Below are positions 55,265 through 64,000 of a stretch of DNA of 64,000 bases, one piece after another. The notes under the pieces were generated by a model. That model did no database searches and had not been told where the DNA came from. It saw only the letters and a list, made by a program, of their open reading frames with translations. The position numbers and the translations under genes were made by a program. This DNA is from Areca catechu (Eukaryota > Streptophyta > Magnoliopsida > Arecales > Arecaceae), in assembly GCA_021397845.1 (NCBI GenBank), contig CM038043.1:34898501-34962500 (forward strand), read 5' to 3'. Positions within the stretch are counted from its first letter, which is position 1. Every line of letters starts with the position of its first letter.

Positions 55265-57187
55265 TTAGGTACACCATGCCTCGAAGGAAGCGATTATCAG
55301 ATGCATAGTTTTAGTTTTTCCAAACCGAGGCTGGTACTTCTTCAATACAGCAGCCCGAGGCAGTCGATCATATTCACATCGGTCTGATGCCAGTCCCTCT
55401 ATTTCTGCATATCAGGTCAATGCTACTACCTCTCCACTTCAGGACGACGCCATTCCCTCCGAGTCCGCACATCACGATCCTCCCATGGATCATCCTGATG
55501 ACGAGCCTATCATCGATGACATACAAATACAGTGTACGTAATTTAATAATTCTATCTCATTTCAATTCATGCATATGCAATAGTTTTGAAATACAATGTT
55601 CTGTGTTTTTTTTTTGTAGATAGATCCGGGAGACTCAGGCATAGGCGAGGACCCACACTAGTCCGTGATGTGTGTCAGTTACCTGAGGGTGAGAGGATAG
55701 TATAGAGTGCAACAAGCTAGGGCAGCCTATTAAGAAAGCTGCTAGCTTGTTGACTAGCTTTCTAGGAACAGTAGCACGTCGGGGTCAGCTATGTCCCCTA
55801 ATTATTTGAAGTGGAATGACATGCTTCCTGCTTATAAAGTAGAGATGCTTCAAGTTATACAGGTAAAAAAATTGATATATTATTTTATATCTTAGATTTT
55901 TACAATTGAATTGCTTATTTCATTTAATACATATTTTATTGTTATTTAAATTGTAGAGCAAGTTCGTTCTCCCTCTAGATACTTCTGATTTTATGCTTAA
56001 GTCTCTCAACGCAAGTGAAAAGAATATAGGGCAAAGTTGAAGGGAGACTACATGCAAGAGGGTAGGACAGAGGAGCAGGTTGCAGCTACCTATCCTCCTG
56101 ATGTTCACCCTCATCAATGGAGGGAGCTGGTGCGGTATTGGTTCTCCGAGAGGGCACAAGTTGTGTAGCATTATCAAACACTTCGAAATTTATTAATTTT
56201 CACTCGTCATAATTATATTTATACAATATATAACATAGTTTTAATTTATTTTGTAGACATATTCTACTATTGGTAGAGCTTCACGAGCAGCTCAGTCTGT
56301 TCCTCACACAGCGGGGTCCAAGAGTTATGCACGGCTTAGGCATGAGTTTGTATGTTTCTCATCCTATAATACTTTTAGTACACTTTTAGTTTTAACATCA
56401 TGTATCATCATGTATCATGCAACCATGTATCATGGTACGGCGGTATAAGATGTGTTATTTTAGATTTTTTTGTAATATTTATTCTTTATATAGGCTGATC
56501 AATAAGGGAGGGAGCCTGGTGAGGTGGAGTTCTATCAGATGACTCACGTTCACCAGGATGGTAGTTTTGTTCGGGAGGAGACCAGAGATATATATATGTA
56601 ATTTTTTTTATTTATATTATATCATGATTTATATATTTATTTTTATTAAGTATTGATATATGTATTTTTTATAAAATATAGGATAGGGCTACCTCTATGA
56701 TATCTGAGCATGTTGGCGAGCGTACATCATCTACTCAGCCAGTCATATCGCGGCAAAATATTCTCGGAGTTGATGGGACCAGAGCATCCTGGACGAGTGA
56801 GGGATATGGGATTGGAGTTACCCCTATTCAGTTATCTAAGGTGAGTAGATATACTCGAGAAACCAGAGAGAGTCATGATCAGTCATATGTTCGTCGACTC
56901 CAGGAGGAGATAGTAGAGCTCCGACAGACACGTGATGCAGACAGAGTAGAGCGTGATGCAGACAGAGCAGACATGCAGACCATTAGGTCTCAGTTAGAGC
57001 ATGTTACATCTATGCTGCATATGTTCATATCATCTCAGGTAAGTAATTATTTCTTAATTTTGTATGTATCTAATAATTTAGAATATATATAATGTATGTA
57101 TCATAATTCCTGATGTCTATCTTGTAGGTTCCTGGTGCATCTGCGAGTCGCAGACCTGACGACGACCAGCCTCCCGCGGATCAGTGA
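55265..57187 (+). pseudogene. Second CACTA gene (Transposase_24, PF03004-like)
   Basis: Plus-strand exons separated by AT-rich introns with GT-AG-like edges. A proline/aspartate-rich start (55386-55530) is followed by RSGRLRHRRGPTLVRDVCQL (about 55622). Next come VHPHQWRELVRYWFSERAQV (56105), RASRAAQSVPHTAGSKSYAR (56276) and GEVEFYQMTHVHQDGSFVRE (56520). The last exon (56691-57040) has a coiled coil VRRLQEEIVELRQTRDADRV, and a short acidic end near 57187. The WREL...W and AGSKSYARLRHE motifs are those of the plant Ptta/En/Spm protein family. Frame breaks are present, for example in the part near 55700-55860. Confidence 0.8.
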
Positions 57188-57199
57188 TGCTAGCTTTTT

Positions 57200-57450
57200 T
57201 TTTATTATTTTTTTATATCTTTTTGTGTATTTGAATTTGTATTAATACTTTTATATATATATATATATAACTGTTTATGAATCGTTTGTAATTGTGTATG
57301 TTGGGTGTGATACAGGTTTTATATTTTTATTTGTTTGTGTATGTTGGACCTGATACAGGTTTAATGTTTTCATTTTGATAATGTATATAGGTTGTGTTGT
57401 ATGTACGTATATAGCTATAGCAGTTTAATTTTTTTAAAAAAATAATAAAT
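57200..57450. other. 3' untranslated AT-rich part of the CACTA element
   Basis: T-rich, with a TATATATATATATA run at 57255-57270 and a duplicated TGTGTATGTTGG(A/G) motif. No coding signal. Confidence 0.55.
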
Positions 57451-57730
57451 CTGTCACGCTTTAAAGCGTCGCTAGTTTTGGAACTAGCGATTTAAAGCAT
57501 CGCTAGGTTTTAAACCTGGCGACGCTTTAAAGTCGCTAGTTTTAACATGCGACGCTTTAAATCATCGAAATTCTAATTACTGACACTTTAAATCATCGGA
57601 AATGCCGATGCTTTTGAAAAGCATCGGTAGGTGGCATCTCCACGCTTACATAGGCGACGCTTTTGCGACGCTTCAAGAAGCATCGGGAGATTTTTTAACG
57701 ACGCTTAAAAGCATCGGTAAAGACCAAAAA
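57450..57730. repeat. Right subterminal repeats of the CACTA element
   Basis: GCGACGCTTTAAA and GATGCTTTTGAAAAGCATCGG-type units in both orientations; the inverted counterpart of 46040-46270. Confidence 0.82.
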
Positions 57731-57765
57731 AAGCATTGGCATATCCCTATTTCACTGTAGTGTTC

Positions 57766-57910
57766 CTCATTAAGATTTGCTATGGCATGATTTCCAAAAT
57801 AACATTGTCTGTCAACAGAAAAGACTCGTATACTGAAAAAAGGAAATTTCGTATCATTTTAGATTGTAGTTAAATTAAACCCTTTTTTTGAACAAAAAAA
57901 GCAAAGCTAA
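57766..57910. repeat. Tandem host unit, copy B, middle part
   Basis: Resumes after the CACTA: ATTTGCTATGGCATGATTTCC, as in copy A at 28016, up to GCAAAGCTAA where the next LTR inserted. Confidence 0.7.
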
Positions 57911-58770
57911 TATTGGCGTAGAGTCCTGGATCGCAGGACCGCTCCCTGGTTCACCTGTAAAACAAATTCCTTGTCGGAGTTATTTCGGCGGGGGATACTC
58001 CGATGCCTAAGTCAGAGTGAGCTCCAGCCACAGAATGGGGAAGGCTCTTTAGAAGCAGAGGGAAAGGACTCTGGGATTTTTGGGAGTATACTGTGCCTTA
58101 CCTTGAGCAACCCCTCTTACCGTTATTTACTATAAGGAGCCATCCAGCCTGCGGTTTCCTTCTTCTCCCCAGCGGTTACAATGGGGAGTTAATTTCTCCC
58201 CATGATTCGCAATCGTGGGTTGTCGTCGAGCAGTTCCGGCCAGGCCGGAGGCGTTGCAGCTGGAGTTACGCACCTTGATTATGTCCCGAAGATAGTTGAT
58301 TGTAACCGTGGTTACCGTTGCTAGTCGTCCTTGTTGTGGTGTGAAACAAATCATGAATTCATCTTCAGACTTCCCTTTTAGGGAAATTCCCGTAATCAGA
58401 TTGAGAATGTTTTCGTCCTCGGATCCTCTCGAGATGGATCGGAGATCCCGTCTTTGGCATTGATCAGGAACTTGACCTTTGTCATAGACCGAAGACTGTG
58501 TTTTCATATGAACTGAAGAGCGTGTCTTCGGAAGTTGGATCGGGCTGGTGATTTTGTTTTCAGGAGCCGAAGGACTTGGTCTTTAGCGAGAGCTGGAGAT
58601 GTGATCCGAAGGTCTTGTCTTTGGGTGCTGTAGACTCGTAAGTCTTCGGCTTGCCCATAGATTATTCAGCTCTTCCTGAATACCTGAGTTCGAAGTTTAT
58701 GGTTCGGAAGATAAGACTTCGGCCGGCTGAAACGGCGGTCGGATCGTACTTGGACCGAGATATCCCAATA
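57911..58770 (-). mobile_element. Solo LTR of a Tat-like element
   Basis: TATTGGCG...CCCAATA with the duplication GCTAA (57906-57910 and 58771-58775). It shares the GGGGGATACTCCGATGCCTAAG and CCCCTCTTACCGTTATTTA blocks with the LTRs at 1299, 28456 and 32471, so orientation is taken as minus. Ends changed from TG..CA to TA..TA, consistent with C-to-T decay on each strand. It contains GTCTTCGGACCGAA-type repeats related to those at 1925-2245. Confidence 0.78.
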
Positions 58771-59470
58771 GCTAAATATCAATGTAACAAAATCCTTCAA
58801 AAAAAAATATTATAAAAAATTCCAAAGGAAGTTACTTTATTTGCATAACTCTATCATAGAAAAATCATAAACAAAACAAAATTCCAGAAAAAAACAGAAT
58901 AGAGAAATAACAGAGTACTTATCTTAAAAGACGAAAAGGATGGGAAAAAGCAAGTTGGGGCACAGACTTACCTTTGATCCATCTTTCCTCCTCGTGCACT
59001 TTTTCTCAAAAAATCATTGCAGCAGCGGTTGTCTGTCCAAGCTGCCAAGCAATGGTTACCAAAAAGAGAGAAAAAAAAAAAAAGACATTGGAGGTCTGAA
59101 GAACTTTCATCATCATTGCCTCCTACATGGAAAAAGTTTGGGGTTGTATCTTTCATGTGAAAGAAGGATTCACCTTCCTCTACACGAATCCATCGCTAGA
59201 TCACCATAGCACAAATCTCAAACCACTCCAACCTCCATCATTCATCCAGTTGCATACATCTCAAAGCAGAAGATCCAATGGCCATTGGAGATGATGGAAT
59301 GCGTAAGGTAATGGGGCAGCTTGAGGGAGCACCATGCACGCCACCAAAACCCCTACCCAACACAAAACCCTAGCCGTTGTTTACGCTTTCCTATTTGGCT
59401 GCTCCAAGCCTCCCTCCCGATTGAGGCTCCTGAAAATGGAAAATGCAGAGAAAAATCTAGGAAAAATATA
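58771..59470. repeat. Tandem host unit, copy B, last part
   Basis: AAATATCAATGTAACAAAATCC, GTTACTTTATTTGCATAACTC, TTTGATCCATCTTTCCTCC, GGGGTTGTATCTTTCATGTG, CAAAACCCTAGCCGTTG in the same order as copy A. Confidence 0.72.
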
Positions 59471-60120
59471 CGGCTGACACCAGTGGTAGTCAGGTTGACG
59501 TACACATCTTCAGATAGGGAACGCTGCAAAAAAAATTAATATGCACCATGTATCGAACATTTCCTGGCTGTGGTTGGGAGACCGTCTGGAGATGGCCACA
59601 CCCGGAATCTAACTCCTCCCTCCCTTTTGATTCACCCAAAAAAAAACATAGGAATATATACATACGTATGAATATAAAGATACATATACACATGCATAAG
59701 GTCGTTGGGCGGCCGGAAGGTTGCCATGAGTAAAGTTGGGGAACCGAGAGCAGTTTTCCATGCACCGGACACGTAGCTTACCGAATCAGTTGCGACATGG
59801 ATGGGAATGCATGCTACGAAAGACAGGGTCGAGTCTGATACATCAACCATCGACTCCATATCCTTGTACGAGTCCACAATCACTACACGAGATGAACCTG
59901 GGTTTGGTGAATGGATGTTGACCTTAGGTGTTATGGGACTCCCAGATACTATACGCGATCGTATACTGAGGTGCTCCCCGTCGGTTGTTGGAACGATGCA
60001 AGCCGGGCTAGGCCTCGATTCAATACATGCATGCATTATAAATAAATATATATATATATATATATATGTCTTGTCTGTGTGAATGTGTACTAGTTGGGCT
60101 GACGAAAAAGAACCTTGAGA
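59471..60120 (-). CDS. Unidentified coding-like segment, minus strand
   Basis: A 134-codon minus-strand frame (60036-59632) with higher GC than its surroundings. Residues include VPTTDGEHLSIRSRIVSGSP, SRVVIVDSYKDMESMVDVSD and VSYVSGAWKTALGSPTLLMA; from about residue 110 it runs into microsatellite. A second short open piece (59522-59470) follows a pyrimidine tract ending TTTTTTTTGCAG, a good acceptor site, and could encode RSLSEDVYVNLTTTGVSR. This could be exons of a small host gene or a captured fragment. I recognise no family and no start is secure. Confidence 0.3.
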
Positions 60121-60724
60121 AATTTCATGGATTAAAAAAATAAAGAATGAAAGGGAAAAAATATATGCATTTTTTTGTTGCCAGGCATATTTGTAAATTT
60201 AATCCTGTATAGGATTACCTCTAACCAAATATAGTAATCCTTTTTCAGTATCAATTACAAAGAAACTAGATGATGAGCCCATGAGATGCACAAAATATAA
60301 TAATTTGATATTTAGTATAATTTAAAATATATTTAATAAAATTTATTATCTATTAAATCTATTATATCTATAATTTTAAATCTATTCAAAATTTATTTCA
60401 AAATTTTGATATTTCAAAAATTTTCTCCAAAACTAAATAAGAGAAGCATACAAGTTTTGGAAGGCAAATTTCTTCAAAAACTAAGCCAGACTTCTTAGTT
60501 TTTATAAATATAATAGATTATATAGAAGGCATAAATTTTAATAGAAAAAGGGCTAGAAAAAATTGATCCTTGGCGGTCATTGAATCTAGTACTATTTTAG
60601 TTATATAAAAAAATTTTCACCAATAAAATATGATAAAATTATTTTTCTTTGCAATCATTTTTCTAGATAATGATTCTAAGAATCGTCAAATTATTCTATA
60701 ATCTAATATACTCCAACCAAACAG
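60121..60724. other. AT-rich segment, possibly a MITE remnant
   Basis: No coding signal. The right edge, read on the minus strand, is GGTCTGTTTGGTTGGAG (60707-60723), like the termini of many plant MITEs, but I cannot see a matching left end. Confidence 0.35.
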
Positions 60725-61727
60725 ACCTTAAAGAAAGTTACTTTATTTGCATAACTCTACCATAGAAAAATCATAAACATAACAAAATTCCAGAAAAACG
60801 GAATAGAAAAGTAATAGAGTACTTAGAAGATGAAAAAGGATGGGAACAAGCAAGTAGAGGCTCAAACTTGCCTTTGATCCATCTTTCCTCCTCCACTATT
60901 TCTTAAAAAATCATTGCAGCAGCGGTTGCCTGTAGACCAGCAGACCATCCAAGCTGCCAAAGCAATGGTTACCAAAAAGAGCAAAAAACAATGAAGGGGT
61001 CCAGAGAGCTTTCATCATCATTGCCTCCAAATGCATAGAGAGGGTTCGGGGTTGTATCTTTTGTGTGAAAGAAGGATTCACCTTCCTCGCACGAATACAC
61101 CATTGGATCACCGCACCACAAATCTCAAACCACTCCGACCTCCATTATTCATCCAGTTGCATATACCTCAAAGCAGAAGATCCAATGACAATTGAGGACG
61201 AAGGAATGAGAAAGGTACCCACTGAAACACAAAACCCTAGCCATCATCTAAGCTTCCCTATTTGGCCACTCCAAGCCTCCCTCCCGATCGAGACTCCTGA
61301 GCATGGAAAAACCGAGGAAAAACCAGGTGAAAACAAAGAAATGTATGTATACATGCATGAACCCTGAACCTTGTGTATGTATGTATGTGTATGTGTGCAC
61401 GCATATATGCATACATACATAAAAACACATGCATGCATGCATATGTAAGTGTGTACGTGTATGTGCATACGCGTGTCCTAGCTGGGTAAAGTAAAAGAAC
61501 CTAGAAAAATAAATCATAGGCCAAAAGAAAATAAAAACAGAGAGAATGAAGGAAAAAAAACAAAGACCTTGTCTAAAAGGGATGGAAGAAGATGTGAGAG
61601 GCTCTGATTCACCTTTGATCCATAAAATCCCTTTGTAACTACCTAGAAAGGGCAAGCCAGGAGGTTATTAATTGATATGCTTGGCCCAACTTACGTATAA
61701 AAAACCTTCCTATCAAGCACCTAAAGT
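60725..61727. repeat. Tandem host unit, copy C end and start of copy D
   Basis: 60728-61340 repeats the latter half of the unit (GTTACTTTATTTGCATAACTC to CAAAACCCTAGCCATCATCT). 61341-61727 then starts the next copy with the ATGCATAC microsatellite, GACCTTGTCTAAAAGGG (61566) and GGTTATTAATTGATATGCTTGG. It stops at ATCAAGCACCTAAAGTTGG, where a LINE begins. Confidence 0.72.
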
Positions 61728-64000
61728 TGGATTTCCTCCGTTCTTCTTCAAGGAACAGGGAGCTTTTATTGCTGGCAGGAGTATATTTGATAAGTACTCA
61801 TCGTCCAGGAATTTATGTATGATTTCATCGGACTTCTCAGCGCCGGGAACTTATGGCAATCAAGCTTGACATGGAGATGGCCTATGATGGTGTCAATTAA
61901 GATTTCTCTTCAAAGCCTTGGAAGACTTCGGTTTTCACCCATCCTGGACTTTGAGGATCATGTTATGCATTACCCGACCTTCCTTTTCTATTCTGGTTAA
62001 TGGCTCTCCTACGAATTATTTCTCTTCTACAATCGGGCTCCATCAAGGTTGTCCTCTCTTCCCATATCTGTTCATTATTTGTGCTGACTAGCTTTCGAGA
62101 GCGCTGCGGCAACGGTGCAGGACTCGGTGATCCAGTTGTACCTTCTTACTCCTGCAGCTCCTCCGATCTTGCATCTTTTGTTTGCAAATGACGGCTTGCT
62201 CCTTTGACGGGCTTCGGTTCTCTATGCCAATGGTTTTCGCAGAGTCGTTGAGGAGTATTGCTTGGCTTCAGGACAGAGAGTGAATCTTCTCAAATCTAGT
62301 ATCTTCTTCAGTCCAAAGACCCCGGCCAGACTGTGACACCGAATCAAGGATGTTCTTGGTGTGGCGGAGCGAGGCGGTCCGCTCTTTTATTTGGGTGTTC
62401 CTACTTCTGGCTACAGGCTTAGTAGGGCGGATTGCGCTCCGCTGGTGATGGCTGTCCGGGAGAGGATTGAGGACTGGCAGGGGAGATCCCTATCTTCTAT
62501 GGGATGGGTCATCCTTATTCATTCGGTGCTCACCTCTCTCCCCATGTATCTCCTTTCCAATTCTATAATCCCGAAGACAGTTATTCTCAGGTTGGAGTAG
62601 ATGATTCATGCTTTTCTCTAGGATTCTTCTTCGGACCGCAGGAGAATTCACCTGCTCAGATGGAACATTGTCTGTCAGCCGACTCACTAGGGGGGATTGG
62701 GGATTCATTCTCTTCTGCTCAAGAGGGAGGCTCTGATGCTTAGACATGTCACCAGATTTTTTTGTATCCTCAAAGCACGTGGTCCTCTATTATGCAAGCT
62801 AGATATGGTGATCTTTTGCTCAATCCTGATAACTCACACCATCAACCGAGGCACTGCTCAGTGATATGTTGAGAGATGGTCGCTAGGGCTCTGCTTATTA
62901 TTCCTCTTCTTTCGTGGGTTATCGGTGCTTACTCTACCATCAGATTTATGCACGATCCTTGGATCTCGGACATTCCTCTAATCAGGTGGCCGACTTTTAT
63001 ATCTACGCATACATCAGACTCGATCTTTATGCCGATCTTTCCTTCTGGGTCTTTTGCAGTAGGACCACGAGGCTGTTACCACCATCTTTAGGAACATTCT
63101 CGACCTCAGGGTTCTATCCATTATTCTACAGATTTTTTCTTGTCCTGATACCAGAGTTTGGAGAAAGTCGACTTCCACTCAGGCACCGATGTCTCATCTC
63201 ATGACCATCTTGGCCTCCGAGCCTACTATGCCACGGGACTTTGGGTGGATTTGGTCTTTACCGATCCACCCTAGAGTCTCCATGTTTTTATGGAAACTTG
63301 CTTCGCATTGCCTTCCTACTACGAACCTTTTGAGCTCTAGAAGTCTTCCATTCTCGCCCACTTTCCCTGTCTGTGGATCCGATCGTGAGACGCAGGCCCA
63401 TGCCCTATTTCTGTGCCACTGGGCTGTGGCTGTGTGGAGGATGGTTGGTTTCCACACGACCTTCTGGCAAGTTAACAACGTCGACGATCTCTTCATGACT
63501 CTCCTACGCTCGGTCCCTACCGATGGTAGTCCTTCTATTCTGGCTTATGTAGCTTACCATATCTGGCCCTCTAGAAACCAGCTTCTCTTCAATTCTATAT
63601 CTGTTCTCCCTCCATGGTTCTTAAGAGAGCTCGAGCTTCTGCTGTGGAGTATCACGACTCGACTTTGAGGTTATCGGAGACCTGGGGTTCTCTTCTACTC
63701 TTCGAGCATCCCGTACGGTGTTCATCTCTTGGGAACCCCTCCTCCTCTTTTCTTCATGGTCAGCTTTGATGGGAGTGTTCGAGATAGACATGGAGTAGCT
63801 ACTTTTGTCATCATGGCTGCGCTCGGTTTCCTGGCGACAGGTGGTTTCTCTGTCCATGACTCTTCTGTCTCGGGAGCGGAGTTATATGCTGCTTGGGCGG
63901 GCATCAGGTTCGCCCGTCAGGTCCTTCACTTGGATCGATTGATCATTGAGGGGGATTCGGTGACTGTTGTATCCTAAATTAGATAGTCGTTGATAGCTCC
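61728..64000 (+). mobile_element. 5'-truncated L1-type LINE, ORF2 remnant, continues off the right edge
   Basis: Plus strand, several frames. The RT begins at KEQGAFIAGRSIFD (about 61750), followed by blocks resembling SILVNGSPTNYFSS and LHQGCPLFPYLFIICAD (61990-62100). The catalytic motif at 62181-62192 reads FAND instead of FADD. Then come GGPLFYLGVPTSGYRLSR and SLSSMGWVILIHSVLTSLPM (62361-62600), a zinc-binding zf-RVT region (63189-63500; PRVSMFLWKLASHCLPTTNL, and C...H spacing in PVCGSDRETQAHALFLCHW), and a C-terminal RNase H (63757-63977; FDGSVRDRHG, GAELYAAWAGIRFAR, IIEGDSVTVVS). Copying uses target-primed reverse transcription. 5' truncation at 61728 is usual for LINEs. Many stops. Confidence 0.9.

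Larger units (their letters stand above)
46015..57762 (+). mobile_element. CACTA (En/Spm) DNA transposon
   Basis: Terminal inverted repeats are CACTACAGCAAGAAGGG at the left and, read inward from the right, CACTACAGTGAAATAGGG. The 3-bp duplication TTC flanks it (46012-46014 and 57763-57765). Subterminal repeats of the CCGACGCTTTTAAGC type occupy 46040-46270 and 57450-57730 in opposite orientations. Two plus-strand genes are recognisable: a TNP2-type transposase (51495-55133) and a Transposase_24-type protein (55265-57187). A Sirevirus derivative (48065-50982) sits between the left end and the transposase. Both genes are broken, so mobility would need a helper. Confidence 0.94.

Overview
This window looks like a transposon-dense, probably pericentromeric or intergenic stretch of a large monocot plant genome (palm-like is my guess; nothing in the sequence fixes the species). 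I find no intact host gene. Almost every base belongs to nested retrotransposons, one DNA transposon, or a tandemly repeated host unit into which they inserted. Evidence for a plant: Ty3/Gypsy Tat-lineage and chromovirus elements, Ty1/Copia Sireviruses with the initiator-tRNA primer site, a CACTA (En/Spm) element with TNP2-type transposase, and a plant L1-type LINE.

Layout. (1) 1 to about 2290: 5' end of a minus-strand Tat-lineage Gypsy element (gag, primer site, LTR) that runs off the left edge. (2) 3059-27435: a Tat/Retand-type Gypsy element, minus strand, about 13 kb once nested insertions are removed, with 5-bp target duplication ATATA. It carries gag, protease, RT, RNase H, a second archaeal-type RNase H, integrase, a long 3' region with an antisense gypsy-type ORF, and tandem repeats. 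Nested in it are a young chromovirus deletion derivative (3264-8241, duplication CAAAG), a solo Sirevirus-type LTR (9360-10920) and a second chromovirus deletion derivative (19972-24575, duplication GCAGG). (3) 28456-43768: a non-autonomous Tat-like element whose interior holds minisatellites, a captured armadillo-repeat (ARO-like) gene fragment and another captured coding segment. It is split by a structurally complete Sirevirus (32709-43489, perfect duplication GGCTT). (4) 44125-45450: solo Sirevirus LTR. (5) 46015-57762: an 11.7-kb CACTA element with TIRs, a TTC duplication, a broken TNP2 gene and a Transposase_24-type second gene; it contains a short LTR-LTR Sirevirus derivative (48065-50982). 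(6) 57911-58770: solo Tat-like LTR. (7) 61728 to the end: a degraded LINE.

The DNA between these elements (27436-28455, 43769-44124, 45455-46014, 57766-57910, 58771-59470, 60725-61727) is the same roughly 1.3-kb unit repeated in tandem, reconstructed here by subtracting the insertions. The nesting gives a relative order: tandem unit, then Tat elements, CACTA and solo LTRs, then Sirevirus and chromovirus insertions.

The least ordinary signals are the regularly spaced copies of the palindrome AAGTGTCGACACTT in all Sirevirus LTRs, with a further cluster inside the complete element upstream of its extra ORF, and the gene capture inside the non-autonomous Tat-like element.
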